64,000 bases of DNA from Oerskovia jenensis (GCF_016907235.1 NZ_JAFBBO010000001.1:2170001-2234000), one strand, 5' to 3'. Positions 24,072 to 32,483 are shown, counted from the stretch's first letter. The notes: a model not told the origin generated them from the letters alone. Program-made: numbers and translations.

Positions 24072-25003
24072 GATTCCTCCTGCTGATAGCGACGTTGCGT
24101 CAGGTGACGTGTCTGGAATCTAACAGATTCTTTGGGAGCTTGGGGCTCTGCCGCGAGGTCCCGCATCACTTTCTTTTGGAGAGCATTTCGTTGCAGATTT
24201 GTTTGCGGATTTGCTTGAAGAGTTTTGGGCATGACAAATGATGGGCGGTGGTTTGCACGTTGTGCAGCGTGACGGTTGACCTACGGGAGACATCGGTGTC
24301 GGAGAACGACTCTGGCGATGATCTCGTCTCTGCAGGACTGTCCTCCTGGCGCGGGTCGGCGGAAGGGGCCGCCGCGCGATCTGTTGCGCCTAGCGCCGCA
24401 GAGGAGGGACAGGCAGGGAGTGCTCCATCTGAGCTCGGCGTAAGGCTAGGCCGATGGAAGGCGTCAGGGCGTGGGGTGCGTGTCGTACGGCCAACTGCGA
24501 CTCCGTCGTCGGGAAGGTAGATGGTACTGATGTACAACATCATCTAACCAGAGTTTGTGTCGGCTCGCGAGGGGTTGCGCAGTGGGGAGGGCGACTGCGG
24601 TCGCGAGGCCGCAGGAGCGGCAACATGGCGCTCCCAGGTGCGAGTTCGGCCGTGTGACGATCCAGGCCGATGGCCATCGCGTGGACATCCAAGCGATGGG
24701 CGAGATCCCTCCTGCACAGACGTGTCAGGCGCGCAACGTGCACGCCGCGCCCGCACCGATCGCGCAGGCGCGGAAGCGCGCGGTCGGCGAGGATGCGAGA
24801 CGCCCCTGACGATCTGTGCTCGACCCGGCGGCCTCGCCCCCTACCACGAGATCATCGAGGTCCTCGATGCTCCACGGATCGGCCTGGTAGAGGGCACCCG
24901 CTTCGGCGACATGTTCTCCAGAGCCGACGACCGAGCCCCTGAGGATGTTCACCCCACCGGCTTCGACATCTCCCGACCGCGTTCCCGCCCGGCCCGGTCC
25001 GCC
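24072..25003. other. 932-base gene-poor stretch at the right edge of the island
   Basis: Nothing convincing is coded here. The left 170 bases are the AT-richer leader of the secreted-protein gene. From about 24500 the base use returns to the GC-rich local average. Short open frames on both strands lack ribosome sites and recognisable motifs. The stretch may hold gene remnants left when the island arrived, but I cannot identify any. Confidence 0.5.
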
Positions 25004-26368
25004 CTACGGCTCGGGGTGCAGCGCGTCGTACTTGAGGAAGCGCGGCTGCGCCCGCAGGATGAGCCACACCACGACGATGCAGGCCAGGCCGCCCGCGACC
25101 GCGGCCCACGCCTCGCCGAACCAGCTCGCCTGCGCACCGAGCACGACCTCGCCCAGCCGCGGGCCGCCCGCGACGACCACGATGAAGACGCCCTGGAGGC
25201 GGCCGCGCATGTCGTCGGGGGTCGCGGTCTGCAGGATCGTCTGGCGGAAGACCGCGCTCACGGCGTCGGAGGCCCCCGCGAGGGCGAGCGCGACGCACGC
25301 CGCGACGAGCCCGCCCACGAGCATCTGGGGCGGGTTCGTCGAGCCGACCAGGAGCAGCACGGCACCGAACGCCGCGATCGACAGCCCCCACGCCGTGATG
25401 GCCCACGCGATCACCAGCCCCTGCCAGCGCACGCGCGACAGCGCCCCGGAGAACACCCCGGCGAGCACCGCGCCGACCGCGAACGCCGCGCTCAGGATGC
25501 CCGTCGTGGTCTCGCCGCCGCCGATGAACAGGACGCCGACGGCGGGCAGCAGCACGCGCGGGAAGGCGAGGATCATCGCGGCGAGGTCGACCAGGAAGGT
25601 CGTGCGGACGTTGGGCCGGGTCGCGAGGTAGCGCAGCCCGTCGATCACGGAGCTGATGCCGACGACCTTGCGGCGGGGTGCGTCGTCGATCGTGACCACC
25701 GAGCTGTCAGAACCAGCGTGACCTGGAGTGCTCGCTGGTTCTGACACGTCACCGGTAAGGACGGGTGGGATCGACGGCAGCCGCCACACGGCCCACAGCG
25801 CGGCCGCGAACAGCACCACGTCGATCGAGTACGCGATCCCGTACCCCCACAGCGCCACGAGGAACGCACCGAGCAGGGGTCCGACGGTCAGCGCGATGCT
25901 CCACGAGATGGTCTGGAGCGCGTTCGCGGCGGGCAGCAGCCGGGGCTCGACCAGTCGCGGGATGATCGCCGAGCGTGCGGGGTTGTTGATCGCGAACGCC
26001 GCGGACTGGAGCGCGACGAGCCCGTACAGGACCCCCACCGAGCCGACGTCGAGCCACGCCTGGAGCGCGAGCAACCCCGTGACGATCCACAGCGCCCACG
26101 ACGCGAGGAGCGCGACCTTGCGGCGGTCGTAGGCGTCGACGAGCGCGCCGCCGTACAGGCCGAGCGCCACGAGGGGCACGAGCGCGAAGATCCCGAGCAC
26201 GCCGACCGCGAGCGTCGAGCCCGTGAGCGCGTACACCTGGAGGCCCACGGCCACGACCGTGAGCTGGGAGCCGAGGTTGGAGATCCCGAGCCCCCACCAC
26301 AGCCGGCGGAACGGCGGGGAGACGCGGAGCGGGGTCGTGTCGGCAAGGATGCCGTCGAGGCGGGGCAC
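25004..26368 (-). CDS. MFS exporter (EntS/MFS_3-like)
   Basis: 454 aa, twelve helices. The start FRRLWWGLGISNLGSQLTVVAVGLQVYALTG and the loop GGALVDAYDRRKVALLAS are typical of the EntS-like group of exporters (siderophore, macrolide or drug efflux). The cytoplasmic loop between helices 6 and 7 (about residues 205-235) contains a family A palindrome read in frame (encoding SEPASTPGHAGSDSS), normally a variable loop. The first ATG has no strong ribosome site visible. Substrate unknown. Divergence or coupling with neighbours is not evident; the right neighbour gntR is on the same strand. Confidence 0.85.
   Translation of the reverse strand: MPRLDGILADTTPLRVSPPFRRLWWGLGISNLGSQLTVVAVGLQVYALTGSTLAVGVLGIFALVPLVALGLYGGALVDAYDRRKVALLASWALWIVTGLLALQAWLDVGSVGVLYGLVALQSAAFAINNPARSAIIPRLVEPRLLPAANALQTISWSIALTVGPLLGAFLVALWGYGIAYSIDVVLFAAALWAVWRLPSIPPVLTGDVSEPASTPGHAGSDSSVVTIDDAPRRKVVGISSVIDGLRYLATRPNVRTTFLVDLAAMILAFPRVLLPAVGVLFIGGGETTTGILSAAFAVGAVLAGVFSGALSRVRWQGLVIAWAITAWGLSIAAFGAVLLLVGSTNPPQMLVGGLVAACVALALAGASDAVSAVFRQTILQTATPDDMRGRLQGVFIVVVAGGPRLGEVVLGAQASWFGEAWAAVAGGLACIVVVWLILRAQPRFLKYDALHPEP
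25705..25746. repeat. Dispersed palindrome, family A, inside an MFS gene
   Basis: 14-bp arms (25705-25718 and 25733-25746) with the same TGTCAGAACCAGCG core as the intergenic copies at 8294, 31104 and 31218. It falls in the central cytoplasmic loop. Confidence 0.82.
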
Positions 26369-26489
26369 GACCGACGAGGCTACCTCGCACCGGCCGGAAA
26401 ACCGTCTCCCGGGGCGACCGTCTCACGACGCGACGCCCGCTCACCCGTGGCGCGCGCCGCCGTCGGGCCTCCTGCGGGCGGGCCGGGCC

Positions 26490-27176
26490 TCACGCCCTGA
26501 GCGCGGCCCGGACCTCTCCGACGAGGGCGGCCATGGCGCGCTCGGCCTCGACGGGGTCGCCCGCCGCGACGGCGCGGGCGACGGCCTCGTGCTCGTCGAG
26601 GGCCTCGGCGACCGGGGCCTGGGGCATGAGGCCCAGGTGCGTGCGGCCCGCGAGGACCTCGCTGACGACCTCGTGCAGCGCGGCGAACATCTCGTTGCCG
26701 CACGACGTCAGGAGCAGGGCGTGCAGGCGGACGTCGAGCACGAGGAACTCCTCGAGCCGCCCGGCCTCGCCGAGCTCTCGCATGCGTGCGGCGAGCTCGA
26801 CGAGCTCGGTGCGGGCCTCGGGGGTCGCGTGGCGCGCGGCCCCGGCGGCGGCGAGGGGTTCGACGGCGCAGCGCAGCTCCGTGAGCGACCTGAGCTGGGC
26901 GTCACGGCCGGGTCCGGCGAGGCGCCAACGGATGATGCGTGGGTCGTAGACGTTCCAGTCCTGCTCGGGGAGGACGACGAGGCCGATGCGCCGGCCCGAG
27001 CGCACGAGGCCGAGGGCTTCGAGCTGACGCATGGTCTCGCGGGTCACGGTGCGCGAGACGCCGAACTCGGTCCCGATCCCGTCGAGGGTCAGCGTGCTTC
27101 CCGCAGGGAGGTGACCTGCGGTGATGCGCTGGCCGAGGACGTCGGTCACCGAGCTGTGGAGCACCGTCGCGGACAT
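26490..27176 (-). CDS. GntR/FadR-family repressor of the gluconate genes
   Basis: 228 aa. N-terminal winged helix (about 8-70) with LGQRITAGHLPAGSTL, FGVSRTVTRETMRQLEALGLV and a basic wing. The C-terminal FCD effector domain (about 85-215) has metal/ligand-type motifs such as ELRCAVEPLAAAGAA and VLDVRLHALLLTSCGN and DEHEAVARAVAAGD. It is divergent from gluconokinase and gluconate permease with two GGT-N3-ACC sites between, so it is almost certainly the local gluconate-responsive repressor. Confidence 0.9.
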   Translation of the reverse strand: MSATVLHSSVTDVLGQRITAGHLPAGSTLTLDGIGTEFGVSRTVTRETMRQLEALGLVRSGRRIGLVVLPEQDWNVYDPRIIRWRLAGPGRDAQLRSLTELRCAVEPLAAAGAARHATPEARTELVELAARMRELGEAGRLEEFLVLDVRLHALLLTSCGNEMFAALHEVVSEVLAGRTHLGLMPQAPVAEALDEHEAVARAVAAGDPVEAERAMAALVGEVRAALRA

Positions 27177-27202
27177 GGGTCGAGCCTACGGCTTCCATCA
27201 TT

Positions 27203-27235
27203 GGTCACACCATTGTTTGCCAAAGGTGATACCAA
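27203..27235. promoter_or_regulatory. Two FadR-type operators in the gnt intergenic region
   Basis: TGGTCACACCA at 27203-27213 and AGGTGATACCA at 27225-27235 both fit the GGT-N3-ACC core of FadR-subfamily GntR operators. They lie between divergent regulator and gntK, 22 bases (two helical turns) apart. Confidence 0.7.
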
Positions 27236-27306
27236 TCATGCATGCTCGAACAGCGGCCGCAGAGGTCCGCGCACGACGCAGCAGTCGACAGGCCAAGGAA
27301 CCCCTC

Positions 27307-27927
27307 ATGGACACAGACGTCACACCCACCCCGCGCCCGGGGGACCTCGATCCGCAGGTCCACCTCGTCATCATGGGCGTCGCGGGCTCGGGCAAGACCA
27401 CGGTCGCGACCCTGCTCGCCGAGCGCACGCACCGCCCCTACGCCGAGGCCGACGAGTTCCACCCGCAGGCCAACATCGCCAAGATGAGCGCGGGCACCCC
27501 GCTCACGGACGAGGACCGCTGGCCCTGGCTCCGCGCCATGCGCGACTGGCTCGACCAGCAGGCCGCCGAGGGCGACTCCGCGGTCGTGACCTGCTCGGCG
27601 CTCAAGCGCACCTACCGCGACCTGCTCCGCACGGCCCACGGCCGCGTGCGGTTCGTGCACCTCACCGGGAGCCCCGAGCTCCTCGAGGAGCGCATGACCC
27701 ACCGCAGCGGGCACTTCATGCCCGCGTCCCTGCTGCCGTCCCAGCTCGCGACGCTCGAACCCCTCGCGGACGACGAGGACGGGATCACGCTCGACGTCGG
27801 CACCCCGCCCGAGGAACTCGTCGAGCAGATCCTCGCGAGCAGCGCCCAGCCCCACCCCACGATCCCCCGCTCGCCCCGCCACCTGGCGGGCGACCCCCGC
27901 ACCGACACCGACACCGAGGAGCGATGA
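27307..27927 (+). CDS. gntK: Gluconokinase
   Basis: 206 aa from ATG 27307 (AAGGAA at 27294-27299); phosphorylates gluconate to 6-phosphogluconate for the pentose phosphate pathway. P-loop GVAGSGKTTV at about residues 24-33, then the GntK-specific EADEFHPQANIAKMSAGTPL and LTDEDRWPWL, SALKRTYRDLLR and HFMPASLLPSQLATLEPL. All family landmarks are intact; a C-terminal Pro/Arg/Asp tail of about 25 residues is extra. The stop overlaps the start of gntP (ATGATG), so kinase and permease are translationally coupled. Confidence 0.95.
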   Translation: MDTDVTPTPRPGDLDPQVHLVIMGVAGSGKTTVATLLAERTHRPYAEADEFHPQANIAKMSAGTPLTDEDRWPWLRAMRDWLDQQAAEGDSAVVTCSALKRTYRDLLRTAHGRVRFVHLTGSPELLEERMTHRSGHFMPASLLPSQLATLEPLADDEDGITLDVGTPPEELVEQILASSAQPHPTIPRSPRHLAGDPRTDTDTEER

Positions 27928-29336
27928 TGCTCACCCTCGCCTCGCACCCGCTCACCGCGGGCGCCCTGCGCGCAGCCACCGAGACCCCCACGACCGACGC
28001 CGGGACGACCCAGCTGATCCTCGCGGCCGTCGTCGGGATCGCGACCATCATCGTCCTGATCGTGTGGCTCAAGCTCCACCCGTTCCTGTCCCTCATGATC
28101 GGCTCGGCGGTCCTCGCGATCGTCGCGGGCATCGACTTCGTGAGCGCGTTCGTGAGCTTCTCGGCGGGGCTCGGCTCGACCGTCGCGGGGGTCGGCGTCC
28201 TCATCGCGCTCGGCGCGATCATCGGCAAGATGCTCATCGACTCGGGCGGCGCCGACCAGATCGTCGACACGATCCTGGCGCGCACCCCCGTGCAGCGACT
28301 GCCGTGGGCCATGGCCCTCGTCGCGTTCGTCATCGGCATCCCGCTGTTCTTCGAGGTCGGCGTGGTCCTGCTCATCCCCGTGGTCATGATGGTGGCCCGC
28401 CGCTCGAAGATCTCCCCGATCCTCGTCGGCATCCCGGCCCTCGCAGGCCTGTCCGCCCTGCACGGTCTCGTCCCCCCGCACCCCGGCCCCCTGCTCGCGA
28501 TCGACGCGCTCGGCGCCAACCTGGGCCTGACGCTCGGTCTCGGCCTGCTCGTCGCCGTGCCGACCGTGATCGTCGCCGGACCGTTGCTCGCCAAGCCGCT
28601 CGCGGTGTGGGTCAAGCTGCCCCCGCCCACGACCGTCCTGGGCGTGAGCGAGCGCGACGAGAGCGCACCCCGTCCGAGCTTCGCGGTCGCCGTCACCGTG
28701 GTCCTGCTGCCCGTGATCCTCATGCTGGCCCGGACCGTCGTCGAGATGACGGGGACGATCGAGTCGCCCGTCGGCAAGGGCCTCGAGTTCATCGGGACAC
28801 CGCTCGTCGCGCTGCTCATCACGGCGCTCGTGTCGCTCGTCGCGTTCGGCAGCGCGATGGGCCGCACGCGCGACGAGATCAGCACGCTCGTCGACAAGTC
28901 CTTCGCCCCGATCGCGGGCATCCTGCTCATCGTCGGCGCGGGCGGCGGCTTCAAGCAGACGCTCGTCGACTCGGGCGTGGGCGAGGTCATCGCGAGCGGC
29001 ATCTCCGACGCGAACCTCTCGCCGCTCCTCGCGGGCTGGCTCGTCGCGGCGCTCATCCGGGTCGCGACGGGGTCCGCCACGGTCGCGACCATCACGGCCG
29101 CCGGGATCATGGCCCCGCTCGCGGTCGGCCTCTCCCCGACGCACGCCGCGCTCCTGGTCCTCGCGATCGGCGCGGGATCGGTCTTCCTGTCCCACGTGAA
29201 CGACGCCGGGTTCTGGCTCATCAAGGAGTACTTCGGCATGACCGTGGGGCAGACCTTCAAGACGTGGTCCGTCATGGAGTGCGTGCTCTCGGTCGTGGCG
29301 CTGGTCGTGATCCTGCTGCTGGGCCTGGTCGTCTAG
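27924..29336 (+). CDS. gntP: Gluconate permease, GntP family
   Basis: 470 aa from ATG 27924 (or ATG 27927, one codon later), with GAGGAG just upstream. About twelve membrane helices. GntP-family signatures include WLKLHPFLSLMIGS, ADQIVDTILARTP, VPPHPGPLLAIDALG and HVNDAGFWLIKEYFGMT. It imports gluconate by proton symport. Overlapped with gntK and ends at a hairpin shared with the convergent ferritin/VIT gene. Regulation by the divergent FCD regulator is expected. Confidence 0.94.
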   Translation: MMLTLASHPLTAGALRAATETPTTDAGTTQLILAAVVGIATIIVLIVWLKLHPFLSLMIGSAVLAIVAGIDFVSAFVSFSAGLGSTVAGVGVLIALGAIIGKMLIDSGGADQIVDTILARTPVQRLPWAMALVAFVIGIPLFFEVGVVLLIPVVMMVARRSKISPILVGIPALAGLSALHGLVPPHPGPLLAIDALGANLGLTLGLGLLVAVPTVIVAGPLLAKPLAVWVKLPPPTTVLGVSERDESAPRPSFAVAVTVVLLPVILMLARTVVEMTGTIESPVGKGLEFIGTPLVALLITALVSLVAFGSAMGRTRDEISTLVDKSFAPIAGILLIVGAGGGFKQTLVDSGVGEVIASGISDANLSPLLAGWLVAALIRVATGSATVATITAAGIMAPLAVGLSPTHAALLVLAIGAGSVFLSHVNDAGFWLIKEYFGMTVGQTFKTWSVMECVLSVVALVVILLLGLVV

Positions 29337-29356
29337 CGCAGCTCACGCGAGCCTCG

Positions 29357-29391
29357 GGCCCGACGGCGGAGCGCGCCTCCGCCGTCGGGCC
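29357..29391. terminator. CCCGACGGCG-family bidirectional terminator
   Basis: Perfect 14-bp stem (29357-29370 with 29378-29391), followed by CTT on the plus strand, between convergent gntP and the VIT1 gene. Confidence 0.75.
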
Positions 29392-29408
29392 TTCGTCCTG
29401 CGACCCGG

Positions 29409-30527
29409 CTACGCGACCGTCGCCCCGAAGACGAGGCCCAGCGCGTACGTCGCCGCTGCGGCCCCGAACCCGATCGCGAGCTGCCGCAGCGCCCGCTTGA
29501 CGGGCGACGCGCCCGACAGCAGCCCGACCGTGGCGCCCGTCCCGAGCAGCGCGATCCCCACGAGCGCGCTCCCGACGAGGATCGCGACCCCGCCCTGGAG
29601 GCCGAACAGGTACGGCAGCACGGGGATGAGCGCGCCCGACGCGAAGAACAGGAACGAGGACACCGCGGCGCCCATCGCGGAGCCGTGCGTCTCGAACTCG
29701 TCGTCCTCGGCCGGGGGCGCGATCACGGTCGCCGCGGTGTACGTCGCCAGGACCTCGCCCGCGTGCTTCTCGGCCTCGTCGGGCGCCAGTCCCCGGGCCC
29801 GGTAGACGAGCGCGAGCTCGTTCGCGTCGACGTCGAGGTGCGGCAGCGCGGCCGAGGCCAGGGGGCTGGGCGTCGACGCGTCGAGCAGTTCGCGCTGCGA
29901 GCGGACGGACACGTACTCGCCCGCTCCCATCGACAGGGCGCCCGCGAGCAGCCCCGCGAGGCCCGACAGCAGCACGGTCGCGTTCGACGCGCCCGACGCC
30001 CCGATCCCGAGGATCAGCGCGAGGTTCGACACGAGGCCGTCGTTCGCACCGAACACCGCGGCGCGGAACGTCCCCGACATGCGCATGCGCCCCCGCGTCG
30101 CGAGACCTCGCACGACCTCCTCGTGGATGCGCTCGTCGGCGGCCATCGTCGCGGTCGCGTCGGCGTCGGTCTCGTACGTCGACCGCGCCTCGGCCCGTTG
30201 CGCGAGCGCGAGCACGAACACCCCGCCGAAGCGCCGGGCGAACAGTCCGAGCGACCGTGTGCGCCAGTCGCCGCGCAGCGGCTTGCCGACGTCGTCGCCG
30301 AGCAGCGCGAGCCAGTGGTTCTCGTGCCGCTTCTCGGCGTCGGCGAGCGCCAGGAGGATCTGCTTCTCCTCGCCCGTGCGGCGCGAGGCCAGGTCACGGT
30401 AGGTCGCGGCCTCGGCACGCTCGTCGGCCAGGTAGCGGCGCCAGCGGCGGATGTCCTGGGGGGTCCGACGGCGGTCCGCACCTGCGTCTGCGGGCACGCC
30501 GGAGGTCGGGGTGGCGGGGGGAGTCAT
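29409..30527 (-). CDS. Ferritin-like/VIT1 fusion protein, MbfA type
   Basis: 372 aa from ATG 30527 (no clear ribosome site). The N-terminal ferritin/rubrerythrin-like domain (about 25-145) has metal-ligand contexts AEAATYRDLA, ADAEKRHENHW and ADERIHEEVV. The C-terminal VIT1/CCC1 domain (about 150-372) includes FGANDGLVSNLALILGIGASG, SMGAGEYVSVRSQREL and five membrane helices. In alpha-proteobacteria, MbfA proteins of this design export iron and protect against peroxide. Here it would move Fe or Mn across the cytoplasmic membrane. No iron box is visible directly upstream. Confidence 0.88.
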   Translation of the reverse strand: MTPPATPTSGVPADAGADRRRTPQDIRRWRRYLADERAEAATYRDLASRRTGEEKQILLALADAEKRHENHWLALLGDDVGKPLRGDWRTRSLGLFARRFGGVFVLALAQRAEARSTYETDADATATMAADERIHEEVVRGLATRGRMRMSGTFRAAVFGANDGLVSNLALILGIGASGASNATVLLSGLAGLLAGALSMGAGEYVSVRSQRELLDASTPSPLASAALPHLDVDANELALVYRARGLAPDEAEKHAGEVLATYTAATVIAPPAEDDEFETHGSAMGAAVSSFLFFASGALIPVLPYLFGLQGGVAILVGSALVGIALLGTGATVGLLSGASPVKRALRQLAIGFGAAAATYALGLVFGATVA

Positions 30528-30650
30528 GCGTTCATCATGGCAAGAAAAGGCCCTCCGTGGGTTTCGGGATCCCCAACTTTTCCGCACGGTTCTGCGGTTC
30601 TCGGGAGTTGCGACAGCCCGCGCGGGGGTGCGGCGTGGTTGGATCGGAAC

Positions 30651-31028
30651 ATGTCCGAGAACACCGAACGCACCCGTCCTGAGGTCGACGCCCCCGAGGG
30701 CCCGGCCCCCACCGAGCTCGAGGTCACCGACCTGATCGTCGGCGACGGCGCCGAGGCGCAGCCCGGCTCGACCGTCAACGTCCACTACCTGGGCGTCGAG
30801 TACGACTCCGGCGAGGAGTTCGACTCGTCCTGGAGCCGCGGCCAGTCCATCAACTTCCCGCTGCGCAGCCTCATCGCCGGCTGGCAGCAGGGCATCCCGG
30901 GGATGAAGGTCGGCGGGCGCCGCAAGCTCGTCTGCCCCCCGGAGCTCGCCTACGGTCCGGCCGGTGGCGGCCACCGCCTGTCCGGCAAGACGCTCGTCTT
31001 CGTGATCGACCTGCTCGGCGTCAGCTGA
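30651..31028 (+). CDS. FKBP-type peptidyl-prolyl isomerase
   Basis: 125 aa, a single cytoplasmic FKBP domain. Motifs: VNVHYLGVEYDSGEEFDSSW, PLRSLIAGWQQGIPGMKVGG, RRKLVCPPELAYG and LVFVIDLLGV, which include the aromatic pocket residues of active FKBPs. It speeds proline isomerisation in protein folding. No signal peptide, so cytoplasmic. Monocistronic, followed by two family A palindromes. Confidence 0.94.
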   Translation: MSENTERTRPEVDAPEGPAPTELEVTDLIVGDGAEAQPGSTVNVHYLGVEYDSGEEFDSSWSRGQSINFPLRSLIAGWQQGIPGMKVGGRRKLVCPPELAYGPAGGGHRLSGKTLVFVIDLLGVS

Positions 31029-31103
31029 CCCCTGGTCACGTGGCGCCCCCGCTCCCCCGGTCACCGGTGGGGGCGGGGGCGCTGTGCGTGTACCGGCCCG
31101 AGC

Positions 31104-31145
31104 TGTCAGAACCAGCGTGAGCTCTGGGTCACGCTCGTTCTGACA
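31104..31145. repeat. Dispersed palindrome, family A, first of a tandem pair
   Basis: 17-bp arms (31104-31120 and 31129-31145) with one mismatch. Together with the next copy it fills most of the 309-base gap between the FKBP and RNase H genes. Confidence 0.78.
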
Positions 31146-31217
31146 CCGCCCGCGAGGGCCCGACGACGGAGCCCGCCTCGCGCGCCCGGGTGCGCGACGG
31201 CCTCGGGCACGGCTCGT

Positions 31218-31259
31218 TGTCAGAACCAGCGTGAGGTCTGGGTCACGCTCGCTCTGACA
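31218..31259. repeat. Dispersed palindrome, family A, second of a tandem pair
   Basis: 17-bp arms (31218-31234 and 31243-31259), two mismatches. Left arm is identical to the first copy; decay is confined to the right arm. Confidence 0.78.
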
Positions 31260-31337
31260 TCACCCGCGGGTGTGCGAGCCGCGGTCCCGACGCCCCGGAA
31301 AGTCGGGGACAATGGGCGCGACGGACTTCCGACTCCG

Positions 31338-31949
31338 ATGAGCGAGGACGCACAAGTGATCACTGTCAGCACCGACGGCTCGTGCCTGGTCAACCCGGGT
31401 GGAGCGATCGGTTGGGCGTGGATCAACCACGACGGAACCTTCGACTCCGGTGGCGCAGCCTCCGGGACGAACCAGATCGCGGAGCTCCAGGCTCTGCTCG
31501 AAGCGGTACGCGCCCACCCCAGCGCCGAACCGCTCCTCATCGAGTCCGACTCCCAGTACGCCATCAAGTGCGCGTCGGAGTGGCTCGAGGGCTGGAAGCG
31601 CAAGGGCTGGCGGACAGCCGGCGGCAGCCCCGTGAAGAATCTCGAGCTCGTGCAGGGCATCGAGGCCGCGATCCAGGCGCGCCCCGGGCCCGTACGGTTC
31701 CGGTGGGTGCGCGGGCACGTCGGCAACCACTTCAACGAGCGGGCCGACCAGCTCGCCGGGCTCGCGGCGCAGGACTGGGCCGCAGGACGCGGCGAGGAGC
31801 GGGCCACGCTCGCGGGGACCGACGACCTCGTGGCTGCACCGGCGGCCAAGCGGCCGGTCGCTGCGGGCCGTCCGGCCGCCAAGGTCGGGGCGAGCGCCGC
31901 GTCCAAGGCCGCCGCGGACGCCTGGACCGAGTCGACGCTCTTCGACTGA
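31338..31949 (+). CDS. rnhA: Ribonuclease HI
   Basis: 203 aa from ATG 31338. GTG 31356 has the better ribosome site (GCGAGGAC) and would remove six residues. RNase H removes RNA from RNA-DNA hybrids. Catalytic residues are all seen: Asp in STDGSCLVNPG, Glu in NQIAELQAL, Asp in IESDSQYAI and Asp in NERADQLAG. A C-terminal Ala/Lys-rich tail of about 50 residues (AAPAAKRPVAAGRPAAK) is extra and may bind nucleic acid. It ends at a family C palindrome. Confidence 0.92.
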   Translation: MSEDAQVITVSTDGSCLVNPGGAIGWAWINHDGTFDSGGAASGTNQIAELQALLEAVRAHPSAEPLLIESDSQYAIKCASEWLEGWKRKGWRTAGGSPVKNLELVQGIEAAIQARPGPVRFRWVRGHVGNHFNERADQLAGLAAQDWAAGRGEERATLAGTDDLVAAPAAKRPVAAGRPAAKVGASAASKAAADAWTESTLFD

Positions 31950-31965
31950 CCCTCGCGAGCTGCCG

Positions 31966-32016
31966 AGAACGGGTTCGAGGTCGCCACCGCGTCGGTGGCG
32001 ACCTCGAACCCGTTCT
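31966..32016. repeat. Dispersed palindrome, family C (GAACGGGTT), after rnhA
   Basis: Perfect 23-bp arms (31966-31988 and 31994-32016) and a 5-base loop, 17 bases after the rnhA stop; terminator-like. Related copies at 32531, 33633 and 37986. Confidence 0.8.
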
Positions 32017-32061
32017 GGACGAACACCGCCGCACCGGGCGGCGGCTCGGCAGGATGTCCCC

Positions 32062-32483
32062 ATGAGCACTCCCCCACCCGAGGCCCTGGTCCGTGAGTTC
32101 TTCGCCGTCGTCCGCTCGGGCACGGCCCCGCACCGGGCGGGCGACTTCATGGCCCCCTCGTGCGCGCGCACCAGGTCCAGGCCGAGGACCCCACCACGGT
32201 CGAACGCACGCCCGAGCAGTACGCCGAGCACGTCGAGGAGATGATCGCGGCCTACGGCCCGTTCCGGCTCACGATCGACGAGGTCCTCGTCGCGGGCGAC
32301 AAGGTCTACGTGCGCTGGACCCAGGAGGGGAACCACCTGGGAGAGATCGACGGCCACGCCCCGACGGGGCGACCCGTGGTCCAGGTCGCGAGCTGCGTGT
32401 ACCGGGTCGAGGACGGACGGATCGTCGAGTACTGGATGCAGATCGACCGGGCGGGCCTGGCCGCGCAGCTGACCGCCGGCTGA
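32062..32483 (+). pseudogene. SnoaL-like (ester cyclase/NTF2 fold) gene broken by a one-base frameshift
   Basis: Frame one (from ATG 32062) encodes STPPPEALVREFFAVVRS..GDFMAP, the first helices of a SnoaL-like protein. At a run of five C (32153-32157) the reading jumps to another frame, which continues VRAHQVQAEDPTTVERTPEQY and ends RAGLAAQLTAG at 32483. One extra C would restore an intact protein of about 140 aa. The second frame could start at GTG 32160 but has no ribosome site. Members of this fold act as small-molecule cyclases, isomerases or binding proteins. A sequencing error in the C-run is a real alternative. Confidence 0.7.

Noticed and set aside
24248-24952. Short open frames in the gap beside the island
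   Set aside because: No ribosome sites, no signal peptides or domains, overlapping frames on both strands with equal plausibility.
19080-25003. tRNA-linked integrative element or prophage
   Set aside because: No tRNA cloverleaf, integrase, excisionase or attachment-like direct repeat was recognised at either edge.
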